Shown: positions 42,516 through 53,652 of the stretch, piece by piece
Layout: each line of letters opens with the position of its first letter
Position numbering within the stretch: position 1 is the stretch's first letter
Assembly: GCA_029718625.1 (NCBI GenBank)
Contig: CM056380.1
Span: 44,129,689 to 44,193,688, forward strand
From: Synaphobranchus kaupii
Taxonomy: Eukaryota; Chordata; Actinopteri; Anguilliformes; Synaphobranchidae
DNA length: 64,000 nt
Reading direction: 5' to 3'
The notes under the pieces: generated by a model
The model's database searches: none
What the model was told of the DNA's origin: nothing
The model's input: the letters and a program-made list of their open reading frames with translations, nothing else
Position numbers and translations under genes: made by a program

Positions 42516-44540
42516 TGTTTGTATCTTTTTAGGTAGGCTACTTTTAGTACCTTTCATTCTGAGAGTGTTGACAGATGCAAAGGTTAAAGCTGGAGTAGGC
42601 ACGTTTTATTGTAACGTTTTTTTTAACGTTACAATGTATTTTATCTTTATATTTTTTCTCAAGAGACCATTCTAAAACGTGCATTTGGCATATTTACTCA
42701 TCCTCTGAATCTTTAAAAAATCGAGTAGCCTATTTATGTAATTAAAGCGTTAACGTTGTAGTATCAGTATTTTTTTAATTGAAAAGACGATTACATTGAA
42801 TACAAAAACGTCATTTACATTCGCTCAATATGCAAGGGTATGACAACAACGGATAGTCTACAGTAATATAAACTAGATTAACAATTCCTAAAGAAATTGT
42901 AAGTGTGGTTGCTTCACAAATATCAATGGCTGGAAATGGCATAGAAAGATGGTAATATGGTATAGTGTGAGGTGGAAAATAAAAGGTGGAAATGGTATGA
43001 ACTGTTAATGCGGTATAAAGGGATCTAGTGAAGGTGAAAGTGTTAAAATATGGCGATGTAGCCTATTTTGTGGTAAGTAGTCTAAAGAACCTGGAAGTGA
43101 TACAAAGAAGAAATGTATTGTGATAAAAGCACAAAAAGGTAATGTCAAATCATCTGGGATAGTATTGTTGGGTCATAACAGTGTAGAGGAAGGCATTGTG
43201 AATGCCCAATTTACTGCGTCCTGTGTACTACCATACTGCTACTGTAGTCTACACTGCAGTGACATGCAGTATGCGAAATATCCTCCATATAAACCTGGAC
43301 ATAAGTAGCCTAGGCTATATCAGTTTCCTTTACACTCTTTGGCTATATCATCTGGGGATATTCAGAACACTCAATTTGGCCGCGCAGGTAAGGCTAGCCT
43401 AATTTAACAGCTTTTCAAAAAAAAGTATACTGAACTGGCATACTCAAATAGTAGTGTGTGCTGATTCGGACTATTCGGACACAGTCGTAGTTGTGTTTGT
43501 ATAAAAATATGGGTGCAAACAATTTTTCCCTAGGTTTTAACCAAATGATCATCTACTTATTTCTCCACTTTATTAAACGAACTCTGATTCAGATTACAGA
43601 TCTCACCATTTTGTGAAGTCCACACCACATGTGCTGAATTCAGCGTTCTATTCAGTCTACCTAGCATGCAGCTATCTAAAGCAATAGCTAATTAAACATA
43701 GGCTATCGTTTGCTAATAGTAACTTAGTTTAACGTTGTTGACTCGCATAAACTTGAGATTATAACCCAATCATGTATAGCGGATAGTTTATTTGCTGTAG
43801 GCTAGCTATGTCATAATCGATTGCATTTTGCTAACGTAGTCTACTGGCACCTGTCACCTTGGCATTTTCATGCAGAGTTAGGGAGGTCGAACGTTCTGCC
43901 CGCAATGTAATCACAATGGGCATTCTACACGCAAACAAAAAACAAAATTGACGTCTGGGCTCATTTCAACATGTAATTTAACAAGGAAATCTACTAAACG
44001 AGAGTAGATGAAGCTATTCATTTGTTTCAGAAGTGTACTTACACTTCAACAATCTTATTCTTTTACTTTAGAAGCCAGAAATTATTATGCTAATTTGACT
44101 CTGTTTACAAGCATTTGTGCCTAGATACTTAATGCTGTACTGAAATCAATGGGGTCAGTATAAAACATCCAACCACATTGAAGTCGTTAATACACATTTT
44201 ATTACAAGAAAAACTCACTGTGAAATGTTTTAGGTGTTAATCGATCGGTATGTATCGATACTTTCGTCTATTTAGGTGTCCTGAAAACGTTACATGTGCT
44301 GCGCGTCCTGCGGGACATAATTCTACAGCCACTTCAGAAGCAAAATGGCACCAAAAAAATAAGGCGCTCGCCACCTTATTCGAAATAACCCCAGAAGGGA
44401 TTTTGTAATAGTGAAATGAAATGTTATTCAAATTGTGGCCAACCCCTGTCTTGACATCATGCCGATTGTTCAAATCCGATTGGTCCAAGATATGCTTGGC
44501 AAAGAGGCGCTCTGAAATGTTTTCTGAAGTGGCTAGGTCA
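42516..44540. other. No gene recognised
   Basis: A/T-rich DNA. A minus-strand 116-codon frame (44237-44587) begins in the first tandem unit below but shows no known domain. Confidence 0.35.
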
Positions 44541-45142
44541 GTAAACTCCAGATGAACAACAAGATTTTTACATGTGATCTTCATCAAATTCTCGTCTACA
44601 GTATGGTATAAAGCATTTTAATATTGCGAATGGGTGTTTTTTTTTAAATTAACGTGAAAAGGGAACATGCACCTTATAGATTCCGAGTCCAAAAACGGAG
44701 AATTCTGATAACCAGTGCCAGCTAAAGTTGCTGGCTGCCATGTTTTCCTCTGGGCGATATCACCGGTAAACTCCAGATGAACGAGATTTTTACTTGTAGA
44801 TCTTCATCAAAATCTCGTCTACAGTATAGTATAAAGCATTTTAATATTGCGAATGGGTGTTTTTTTTAATTAACGTGAAAAGGGAACATGCACCTTATAG
44901 ATTCCGAGTCCAAAAACGGAGAATTCTGATAACCAGTGCCAGCTAAAGTTGCTGGCTGCCATGTTTTCCTCTGGGCGATATCACCGGTAAACTCCAGTTG
45001 AACAACGATATTTTTACATGTAGATCTTCATCAATATCTCGTCTACAACATGGTATACCGCTTTTTAGTTTTGCGAATGGGTGTTTTTTTAAATTAACGT
45101 GAAAAGGGAACATGCATCTTACTGATTCCGAGTCAAACGACT
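44541..45142. repeat. ~223-bp tandem repeat, 2.7 units
   Basis: Units start at 44541, 44766 and 44987 with GTAAACTCCAGATGAAC or a close variant. Each contains TATTGCGAATGGGTG, AACGTGAAAAGGGAACATGC and, in the first two, GCTAAAGTTGCTGGCTGCC. The first unit continues leftward into unique sequence. Confidence 0.9.
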
Positions 45143-45398
45143 GCTAGAATGGCAGGTGGCATTGCTTGCGTTTGTGCTTTAAACAGTGGTGTAACTTTAA
45201 TCTGCAAAATGGCACACTTTTTCATTTTTCATGACTACCTAGCTAACATTTTGAATATTAAGTTATAATCTTAACTTTATTTATTTATTTTTACCTTTTC
45301 ACCATAGTTAGGTGCAAGCTTAAGCTTGCTAAGCTGGTCTTTGTGTCATGAGGGGCCAAAACAAGGTATTTTGGGTCACTACAGTTACTGTAGTACAG
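45143..45398. other. No gene recognised
   Basis: Short non-coding spacer; no element edge seen. Confidence 0.3.
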
Positions 45399-45519
45399 TA
45401 ACGTATAATAATAATGCTTGACATTTATATAGTGCCTTTCTCACACTCAAAGCGCTTTACAATGATGAGGAGGAACCTCGCCTCAGCCACCACCAATATA
45501 GTTACTAAAATCTAAAAGC
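45399..45519 (-). mobile_element. LINE 3'-end fragment
   Basis: Plus-strand ACATTTATATAGTGCCTTTC and CTCAAAGCGCTTTACA are the complement of the TAAAGCGCTTTGAG..GCACTATATAAAT tail common to fish L2-like LINEs (compare the 3' end at 60225-60262). Confidence 0.6.
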
Positions 45520-45521
45520 TA

Positions 45522-45872
45522 CAGCCATGGAAAAAATTGAGACCACCCAACATTTTTGAAGAAATATCGGGGTTACTCGCACAATATTTATCGCTGAACC
45601 CTTCCTGAGCAAAGACATTGTTATTTTCATTATTTATGTATGAGTATAAACTTGTTTAGTTTGCATTATTCAGTGTATAGCAATGCTGTGTATTGTGCTT
45701 TGACCAGTTGTCATTGTCTGCAAAGATGTTCAGAATTAACTAATTGTTTGGAATTAAAAACAAATGTGGTCACTAGTTTATGAAAGAATGTCAAAGGTTA
45801 GATTTTATAAAGACACATACCCATGAACTATGAAACTGAAAAATGTATGTGGTCTCTTCATTTTCCATGCTG
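45522..45872. mobile_element. Tc1/mariner MITE
   Basis: 351 bp from CAGCCATGGAAAAAATTGAG to TCTTCATTTTCCATGCTG, inverted ends of about 25 bp, flanked by TA (45520-45521, 45873-45874). The termini GAGACCAC/GTGGTCTC follow the CAGnnnTGGAAAAAATTAAGAGACCAC-type Tc1 family. No coding region. Confidence 0.85.
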
Positions 45873-46149
45873 TATATGTTCTCACACTCGATAGCCTGTT
45901 GAATGTGGCTTTTCTGTAAAGAATTTTATGTGCAGATGGCATTGATGTGTGTTTGGCATTTGCCTGTGACTAATAAGTTGTATAAGACACAGGAATATTT
46001 CCCCATGGTTGGCCAAACTGTACAAATCAAAGGCACCAGCCATATTAGCTGCTGTATAATTGGTGCTATAAAATATACAACAGTATACTTCCAATCAAAA
46101 TAACAGATACAACCAGGCTAAAGAGGTTATGCTTTTGTGCAGAGAGGGA

Positions 46150-46835
46150 TAGGTTAGATAAAGAAAAGAAAGTAATGAATAGAAAACTATTAAGCTTAGG
46201 TTAAGTTTACGGGCCTACAGTATAAGTTAGCTAAGTGTACTGATAGGCCCTATCAGCATCACCACAAGAATTTACAAAAAAAGCTGAAGTGCAGGGGGGA
46301 TAAGTTAGATAAAGTACAACAAGCGACTGAGGAGCTTAGACTTAGGAACAGGAGCCTATATCAGGCAATAGTGCAGGCAGAGAGCAGGGTTCAGGACCTC
46401 TGAGAATTTAGAAAAGATAAATTTAGAGAAGGGACTCCCTCTACTACCAAAGGAAGGCAGGCCAAGTATTAAACCAGCAAGTTGAATTGTGGAGTGGGGA
46501 ACATTTGTCAGTGAAGGAGGAATTGGATAGGCTTGTACAGGGGCATGCTGGAATATCTACATTTGAACACGGCAAATATTCTGATGATGTTAGGAAGGTG
46601 TACATGGATTTGGTGACAACTAGGGGGGTAATTGCAAATAAAGCCACAGAGGTGGCTTTCAGAGATTTTAGAGAAGCTTTCTGGCACACAGCTAGAGAGG
46701 TTGCCAAATGCCACTTTTTGTAATTGCATTGTGTCTTGGAGGCACAACAGGTGGCACTGCAGCATGTGCATGATGCTTTTCTGACAGAAAACGACATCAC
46801 CCTCTATACTGATGCTACTTGTAAGTATAGATTAA
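46150..46835 (+). pseudogene. Degenerate coding block of unknown family
   Basis: Frames on the plus strand give a coiled-coil-like segment (KLDKVQQATEELRLRNRSLY, then QAIVQAESRVQDL and a stop). They continue with SGEHLSVKEELDRLVQGHAG, KYSDDVRKVYMDLVTTRGV, and after another stop QQVALQHVHDAFLTENDITL before a GTAAGT donor-like site (about 46817). The order coiled coil, YSDDVR-motif, then DITLxTDxT resembles an uncharacterised repeat-associated protein family seen in fish; I cannot name it. At least three stops or frameshifts. Not a known transposase. Confidence 0.4.
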
Positions 46836-47926
46836 TACGGCACTGCATGTGTATATTTAAAAGATGGCACTAGGCTACATTTAGGTTTGAGAGGGCAGCC
46901 GTCCAGCTCAGCCCTTCTAACACACAAATGATTCAGGATATAGTTAGCAGTGGTAGCGGAGGGTTGAATGCCGGGTTCTGTGAGAAAAACATTCTAGTTT
47001 CAGCTAGTGCAGAAAAGTTTAATGAAATACGGAATGCAGAGCCAACCTTTTGCCAGATATAGTAGAGGGGTTTACTGAGTGTAGTGATATAGGATGCAAG
47101 CTTTCATGTCGTAAATTAGTTATTTTGTGACTTTCATCTTAGTCTGTTACACCAAGCCAATAACAGTAGGTAAATGGGAAAATTAGGTGTTTGGCATTGA
47201 CAGGTAGCAAGCGTGGTACCCAGACAACAAATAGTGAGGGTGGAGATAGTGTATTTTAATGAGCAAACGTCAGCAAGGATAAGGAAATAACGTAACGTTA
47301 TTTTCCTACCTAGTACAATGCTTAATAAAAGACATGAACAGTTAGATGGAGAATATAGGCCTACAGAATAACTACCATATTCTAACTGAAATACACAATT
47401 AGCTGAAACGATTACTTTGGTAAAAAATTAATTAAATTCACGGACATTTTACATGTTAACGTTATGTTGGCTCCACAAATAATTGGTTAACAATCTACAT
47501 AAGTACCATCACTAAATGGGAGCTAGCAACACATCTCAACATCACAAGCAAACGTCAAAATAGATGAGCAATAGGCTACAAGAAGGTTGTGAATACACAA
47601 TGGAATTCTGAAGCCGCCGGACCCGCTAAGTTTGAAATTGAGACGTTTGGCACGTATGGCGTTTTGGAAGTACACATTTCATTAAATGTCGCATCCCATG
47701 ACAATATATATGAGTAAATGTGTAGAGTATATTCGTTTTCCTGTAGCAATACCACAAAATATCGGTTCTTCTTGTTGGCAAAATAAGGATAACCGTATCC
47801 TAAAAGCAGCACAGATGATGATGTGTTTCCGTCCAACGAGAGTGATTACACGGAAGTGCATGGGCTGATTTTAAAAATCATTTTAAAGCGAACAAACGTC
47901 CTTTTTCTGGAAAGCTAGCGGTTTGT
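46836..47926. other. No gene recognised
   Basis: Non-coding. A minus 86-codon frame (47576-47836) and plus 60-codon frames are unremarkable. Confidence 0.35.
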
Positions 47927-48286
47927 ATATTGTTATTTGACCATATTGTAGCATTTAGGACAATATACATGAAAAATAAGCTGGCTAAATATGTTTTCTG
48001 AAAAATCCCGAAAACGGGTTTGACCTTCATAGCAGAGTTAAAGGTTTGTTTTTCCTGGTAGCTTAACCACAGTAGCCTAGCTGGCTTATGCTTTTGTCAT
48101 GTTTTTTAAGATTATGACATTGCATAAGCCAGCTAGGCTACTGTGGTTAAGCTACCAGGAAAAACAAACCTTTAACTCTGCTAGGGAGGTCAAACCCGTT
48201 TTCGGGATTTTTCAGAAAACATATTTAGCCAGCTTATTTTTCATGTATATTGTCCTAAATGCTACAATATGATCAAATAACAATAT
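47927..48286. repeat. Long near-perfect palindrome, ~174-bp arms
   Basis: Left arm 47927-48100 and right arm 48113-48286 are reverse complements with only a few mismatches (for example near 48027/48187) around a ~12-bp loop. It begins ATATTGTTATTTGACC and would extrude as a long hairpin. The right arm joins directly to the Myb/SANT relic. No target duplicate was evident. Confidence 0.92.
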
Positions 48287-48388
48287 GTCCCATTTCTTGG
48301 AGACTTGCTCGACAGTCACTCGACCATCAAGCCCCAAGTCTTTTTGGATTTGTCTGCAAAACCCACACATGCATTGGCCCATATTAAT

Positions 48389-48424
<36 letters not shown>

Positions 48425-48600
48425 ATTGTTGATGTGCTCCTTGTGGAAATATTTAACTCACTCCCAGGCTTTTTTGGCCGCATTCCTCCTGCCTGTGAAA
48501 GTGGGGGCCCTCTCCACCCTTAGCCGAATTAAGGCCGCCATTTGCTCCTCTGTCCCTTGGGTAAGATATTCAGTGTTGAAGCAAGCTGCTGACATGTGGC
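48287..48600 (-). pseudogene. Myb/SANT-like (Harbinger accessory) relic
   Basis: The minus strand reads GTEEQMAALIRLRVERAP and TFTGRRNAAKKAWE, then a stop. After a (CA)n insertion it continues IQKDLGLDGRVTVEQVSKKW. The layout (E-E-x-x-x-L-I-x-L-R, K-A-W, then V-x-K-K-W-D) is that of Myb/SANT-like DNA-binding domains of Harbinger second ORFs and MSANTD host genes. The normal NLKKKYKEL continuation is replaced by the palindrome. Inactive. Confidence 0.65.
48391..48421. repeat. (CA)n microsatellite
   Basis: About 15 CA units inside the Myb/SANT relic. Confidence 0.97.
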
Positions 48601-49554
48601 GATTGCTGACTTGCTGGATACGTTCAGCTACAAAGGTATTTATTATGCCGAGCTCTCAGGAAATGCAGTTCATGAGTAGGCCTACTTAGCTTTCTAATCA
48701 TATTTCTGTTAGATCTTGAGTTATAGGGTTCTGGCAGAACTTCTGCAACTGTTCTTATGACAGCAGAATGATAAGTACAGCTAAAACCTGATAGCTAACT
48801 GATCTATAAGTATCACCGTCACTCAATAGTCTAACACTGATAACAAGGCTAACACTAGAAGTTAACGTCACGTTTCTGGGCCAGGCCAAGGGGAGGTTAA
48901 CATCAGTAGCAAAATTTGAAACATTATGAAATTACTTCCTATCTGCCTGATCTTGAAGCCAACATTCCAAGGTGTACAGAACAAAGAAAAGTATTGAATT
49001 ATCTCTATATCTTTTGAATCCAATGGGGTTGATGAACTTGAACAGATGCACTTTCCCCCTGATTCTATCCTTAGAGCGAGATCAAATAAACTGAAAATTA
49101 GTTAATGGAATTTTCATTGACATCACATATCAAATTCACTACATTTTCAACTAATGTGTGATTCATGAAAGTTTGTTGCAAATGCGAAATCTAATATTTT
49201 AATGGGGGTAATTGCCCTGTTTTATGAGTACTAGGCTGAATCAAAATAATTTGTTGCTTAACCCTACCATACCACCAAACATTATACCTGCTCAAAACAT
49301 TTTCAGTTTTTCTGTCATTTTGACCTGGAAATGTATTGAAAATACAAGGTTGGGTTACAGCAAACAAACAATCATTTAAGGCCAGCCTAAATGTTGCTTT
49401 TCACATCATGATGTAATAATTATTGAATTAAGATTTAAACAAAATTATATGATTCATTTAGAGTTCATTTTAAAAGAATTTCGGTTACATTGGAACATTT
49501 TTTCACATTGCATTTCATCAATTGAAAACTTTATCTATTTAAAGTGGTGCAGGC
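48601..49554. other. No gene recognised
   Basis: Non-coding A/T-rich DNA. A GTAACG/CCCTTGGCC-type motif near 48895 resembles one at 51061, but no structure links them. Confidence 0.3.
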
Positions 49555-49558
49555 TTAA

Positions 49559-50676
49559 AGGATAAGTTCGCTATTTTGGACCTTGGACCCTATTTGCGGT
49601 CTGTCTTCCATGAACCTGACACATTGAGTCCATATTTTCGCTGATCGGTCCAGTATTGAGCTAGCTACAGATTTCCTGTAGGCTCTCACTGGGCTACAAT
49701 AGAAGTCAACGGGGCAATTAGAAATGTTATGGAAAAACAACGATAAATGTGCTTTCATGTACAATAAATGAGACGGGAAGCTCAGGGTGTATTGTTACCG
49801 GTCTCAGTATGCTCTCCTGTGAAATGTATCTCAATCCGAACATTTTTACGTGCTTGGCATGGCTTGGAAGTAAGCATTTCTCTGTTGCTTGTTTTCGCTG
49901 CTCCGACGGAGTACTATGTGTCGGGGGTGGGGGAGCGGGAAGGTGTGCCGGCCGTTTACGAAACTATCTATGTGAGCAGTCTGCGTTTGTTTACCTGCAG
50001 CAACGTAGGCTACAATTTCCAAAAAAAAACTTGGATGATGGATGACTATAATGATTACGAAGACGAAGAATTCGATTTTGACTTTGACGTTACTGGCTAC
50101 AGATTTGAGCCAGAATACAAGGACACGGAACTACAAGAGATGGATGATAAGAGAGCAAGAGAAGAGAGAGAGGCTGAAGTTGCGCAGGTAATGTAAATTA
50201 TTACAAATGATGATTACAAACACTGCGTTACAAATAGTTCTGCTGTAGGCTACTAGCTAGTAAACTCCAACGGGAGGTCAGGATTTGTGATCAACTGCTT
50301 TTCAAGCGGCCTCTCTACAACGTAGCTAGACTGCGGAAGTTTACAGTGCGAGGTAGTGCGGTCGGAGAAATAGTTCTGTTTCAAATGGAACTGTTGTTTC
50401 AACGTTCGGTTTGCGTTTGCGATAGCCTACATTTCACAGGAGAGCATACTGAGACCGTAAGAATACACACTGAGCTATAAAAGCACATTTATCGTTGTTT
50501 TTCCATAACATTTCTAATTGCCCCGTTGACTTCTATTGTAGCCCAGTGAGAGCCTACAGGAAATCTGTAGCTAGCTCAATACTGGACCGATCAGCGAAAA
50601 TATGGACTCAATGTGTCAGGTTCATGGAAGACAGACCGCAAATAGGGTCCAAGGTCCAAAATAGCGAACTTATCCT
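49559..50676. mobile_element. TTAA-flanked element with ~250-270-bp inverted repeats (Kolobok-like)
   Basis: AGGATAAGTTCGCTATTTTG at the left is inverted at the right as AAAATAGCGAACTTATCCT, flanked by TTAA (49555-49558, 50677-50680), as in Kolobok and piggyBac superfamilies. Inverted similarity extends to about 49828 on the left and from about 50428 on the right. Between the arms lies one exon-like coding segment and no transposase. Confidence 0.85.
50035..50187 (+). CDS. Exon of a P2X7-C-terminal-like protein inside the TTAA element
   Basis: 51 codons from ATG 50035: MMDDYNDYEDEEFDFDFDV, then TGYRFEPEYKDTELQEMDDK and a charged tail, ending CAG before a GTAATG donor. Acidic starts followed by GY.FEPEYTDEEL are typical of many fish proteins annotated as P2X purinoceptor 7-like, which continue into a cysteine-rich zinc-binding domain. 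The downstream exons are absent, so no complete protein is encoded here. An in-frame TAA follows the donor if unspliced. The exon may have come from a host gene or belong to the element's own second ORF. Confidence 0.5.
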
Positions 50677-50680
50677 TTAA

Positions 50681-52109
50681 TTGTAAAGCTGCATAAAACC
50701 CTTGAAACTAAGTGAAAAAGTGTTCCAATGTTGCCAAATTATATTTAAATACATTAATTGATGCAAACAACTGGTATATGATTTATAATGGCTGCCTGAA
50801 TAGACAAGTGAAAATGTGTCCCTCCGACCCGTTACCATTTGTCAATGTCCCTCCGTTACCATGACCATCTGACTTTAAACCTCGCCTATGGCGGCATACT
50901 CGCCCCATAAAAATTGAGCAGCACAAGTGGCTTACCATTTTGCATATTCATATCTAAGTGGTAATAGTACAATACGAGAAAGATAACTCTTTTCACCTTA
51001 GGAACAGTATGATATGCATGTCTGTAAAAAGTGTAAAAAAACAGACGTTAATATCGCATCCCTCCGTTACCGCTTGGCCTGGCCCTTCTGTATTATGAAC
51101 ACACAATTATAGTTGTCATATATATCCGTTAGTTTGCAATATGTTGAACTAAATCCACAAAGGAGCACAACATTCTGACAATGTTCCAGTAGCTATAGCA
51201 AGCAAATAACTGCCTTGCAATTATCAATCACACACAGGTTAGGCTACAAGTTATATTCTTTTTTACAGTGGCTGTTTGTTATTTCACAATTTGACAACTT
51301 TACTTGGGCAAATTTGCAACTGGACTGGCACTTACATTTGTGCGTTGGAACACTCGCCATTTCCCCTTTAAATTGGGGTGCCTCCCAATATTCTTCACTC
51401 CCCACCTCCCTTCCTCCACTCCCCCACTACCACTCCTCTCCTACCCAGAAGTACTCAAAACTGCCTGAACGTTTTGAGTACAATTATTTACATGTACAGT
51501 ATACAATATACCTGCCAATGCTGCCATTGCCGTTTGTGTCGAGACATTAATTAATATGTAACAATACATAATTAAGATGTAATCAGCAACATTGGATTAA
51601 AACACAAAGATCCGTTTCCGGGGCACGGAGTAGAGGAGGTGGTAGTGGAGGAAGGGAGGGTGCATTTTTCGACTAATGGGACGCATCCTTGGATTATGTC
51701 GGATTATGTGGGGTGGTCTAAATGAATGTGGGCGCGATCACGATGATGTCACGCAGAACTGTGACAAAACTTCCGCAGTAGCATACATCGATGTATGCTT
51801 CACCGGAGGGGAGGAAAAGCCGTTTGCTTGTCCACTGTCTGATCTCGGAGGCGTCAACTCTGCACGCTCCTGTACAGTGTCCTTGGTGTTGACGCCTATA
51901 CCTCCATTGAAGGATGGACATCCATGATTTGATAACAAGCTAGGCATGTTAACCCCACCACTGCACCCCAGCTGGCCCAATTATGATTAAAAATGCAGGT
52001 TTGAAGCACAGAGGAGGTGATCAAAGTACCAACAGAACTTTGCAGATTCTACCATTAGCACAGTGTGGGCTGTTGCATCTCACAGAATTTGACCTGGTCT
52101 GACCCCTTG
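50681..52109. other. No gene recognised
   Basis: Non-coding. An 83-codon plus frame (51676-51927) and overlapping minus frames show no known domain. The sequence after 51600 is GC-richer than its surroundings. Confidence 0.3.
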
Positions 52110-52228
52110 CGATGCTATTATGACAGAAGACCTCCGCCTTGGACATCCTCATGGACTACTGCTGCCTGCTAGGCTATGAGTACAGCCGGCTTGACGGGAA
52201 AATGTCTTACACAGAGAGAGAGGAGAAT
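52110..52228 (+). pseudogene. Isolated HELLS/SNF2-helicase-like exon
   Basis: From 52139 the plus strand reads [20 protein letters not shown], then [10 protein letters not shown], ending at a GTGAGT donor (52229-52234). This closely follows the helicase C-terminal segment of HELLS (LSH): [15 protein letters not shown] and EREEN are conserved there. Just upstream the frame breaks (a small indel in MT..TSALD). No neighbouring HELLS exon was found within several kb, so this is probably a duplicated or transposon-carried exon rather than the working gene. Confidence 0.5.
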
Positions 52229-52430
52229 GTGAGTGCTGTCTGCTTTTGGGAACACAGAAATGCTCTGGAACCAGGAAGTTGAAGGGGAATTTCACCTTAA
52301 AAAAAAAACTTTTTTTTTAATGGTACATGAAACCGGCGACAAAATGTGGTTTTCAAAAAAAAGATTGCAATTAACTTTAAATTTGTATTCTAGATCGTCA
52401 TCGTCTTCCATATTGTCTATTCCATATATA

Positions 52431-53400
52431 CAGTGAGCACCATAATTCATTGGACAGTGACACATTTTTTGTTATTTTTGTTCTGTACTCTAGCACTTTG
52501 AGTTTGAAAGGATACAATGACAATGAGGTTGAAGTGCAGACTGTCAGCTTTAATTTGAGGGTATGTTCATCCATATCGGATTAACCATTTAGAAATGATA
52601 GAACCTTTCGTAAATAGTCCCCCAAAAAATAGGTCAAAAAATATTGGACAGTTTAACATAATGTAGAATAAAGTAATCATCTTTAATATTTGGTCGCATA
52701 TCCTTTGCATGCCATGACATCCTGATGTCTGTGACCCAACAATGTCAAAAAACTCTTGATATATTATTTTCTGGTACTCTTACAAGCGATACTATAACCT
52801 CTCTGCATTTGAATGGATCTTTATGGGAATTGGGGGTTGGGACTAGATTTAGCTGTAAATTACACTGGAACAGTATGGAAGACATGGTTGGCTAAATGGC
52901 TCTAAGTCATCAAGGGTCTGACGTATCAAACAAGCCTCAAACCATCACTCTTCTGCCAGATATGCAGTAGATATGGATGGATAAATTGAAGGGTTTCTTC
53001 TCCTGACTTATTTTTCAATAGGAAAATTTGTCAGGAGAAACAAACAAAATAAGATATCAAGAGTCTTTTGATGTTGTTGGGTCAGAGACATCAGGAAGTC
53101 ATGGCATGCAAAGGATATGCGACCAAATATTAAAAATACTTTACTTTATAATTACTTTATTCTACATTATGTTAAACTGTCCAATATTTTTTGATGCCCA
53201 AAAATGGGGGGGGACTATGTACAAAAGGTTCTATAATTTCTAAACCGTTCATCCAATATGGATGAAAATACCCTCAAATTAAAGCTGACAGTCTGCACTT
53301 CATTGTCATTATCATTATCCTTTCAAACTCAAAGTGCTAGAGTACAGAACCAAAATAACAAAAAATGTGTCACTGTCCAATGAATTATGCTGCTACTTTT
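52431..53400. mobile_element. Palindromic Tc1/mariner MITE with shared core
   Basis: The left end CAGTGAGCACCATAATTCAT follows TA. The right end has the inverse (CACTGTCCAATGAATTATG) but its last ~12 bp have decayed. Inverted similarity runs to the interior (AAGTGCAGACTGTCAGCTTT and inverse). The core 52690-53130 (CATATCCTTTGCATGCCATG and related) is the one also found in the differently ended element at 27943-29115. Confidence 0.85.
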
Positions 53401-53640
53401 ACAGGCATTAACTTTGCACTTGTTAATACAAGTATTTGTCCCCTTTATTTACATGCTATAATTGCATGCTTTTAGTATGTTGTGTTATGCGCTATGGGCT
53501 TGAGTATACCTGTTACTTCTGTCTGCTATCCAGAAGAAGGAGCACAATGGAAATGTATACCATGGGGGGAGATGGGAGAGAAAACGAGGGAAGGGCTGCA
53601 CCAGTGCTAGTCCAGGGATTAGGCTAAAAAAACAAACAAA
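53401..53640. other. No gene recognised
   Basis: Short non-coding spacer between the Tc1-like MITE and the L1 ORF1 relic. Confidence 0.3.
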
Positions 53641-53652
53641 AAGAATAACAGG

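Noticed and set aside
44237..44587. 116-codon minus-strand frame as a gene
   Set aside because: It starts in a tandem repeat unit whose other copies do not keep the frame, and no domain is recognisable.
50035..50187. Complete P2X7-like host gene
   Set aside because: Only one exon is present and it is enclosed by transposon inverted repeats; no receptor or zinc-binding exons follow.
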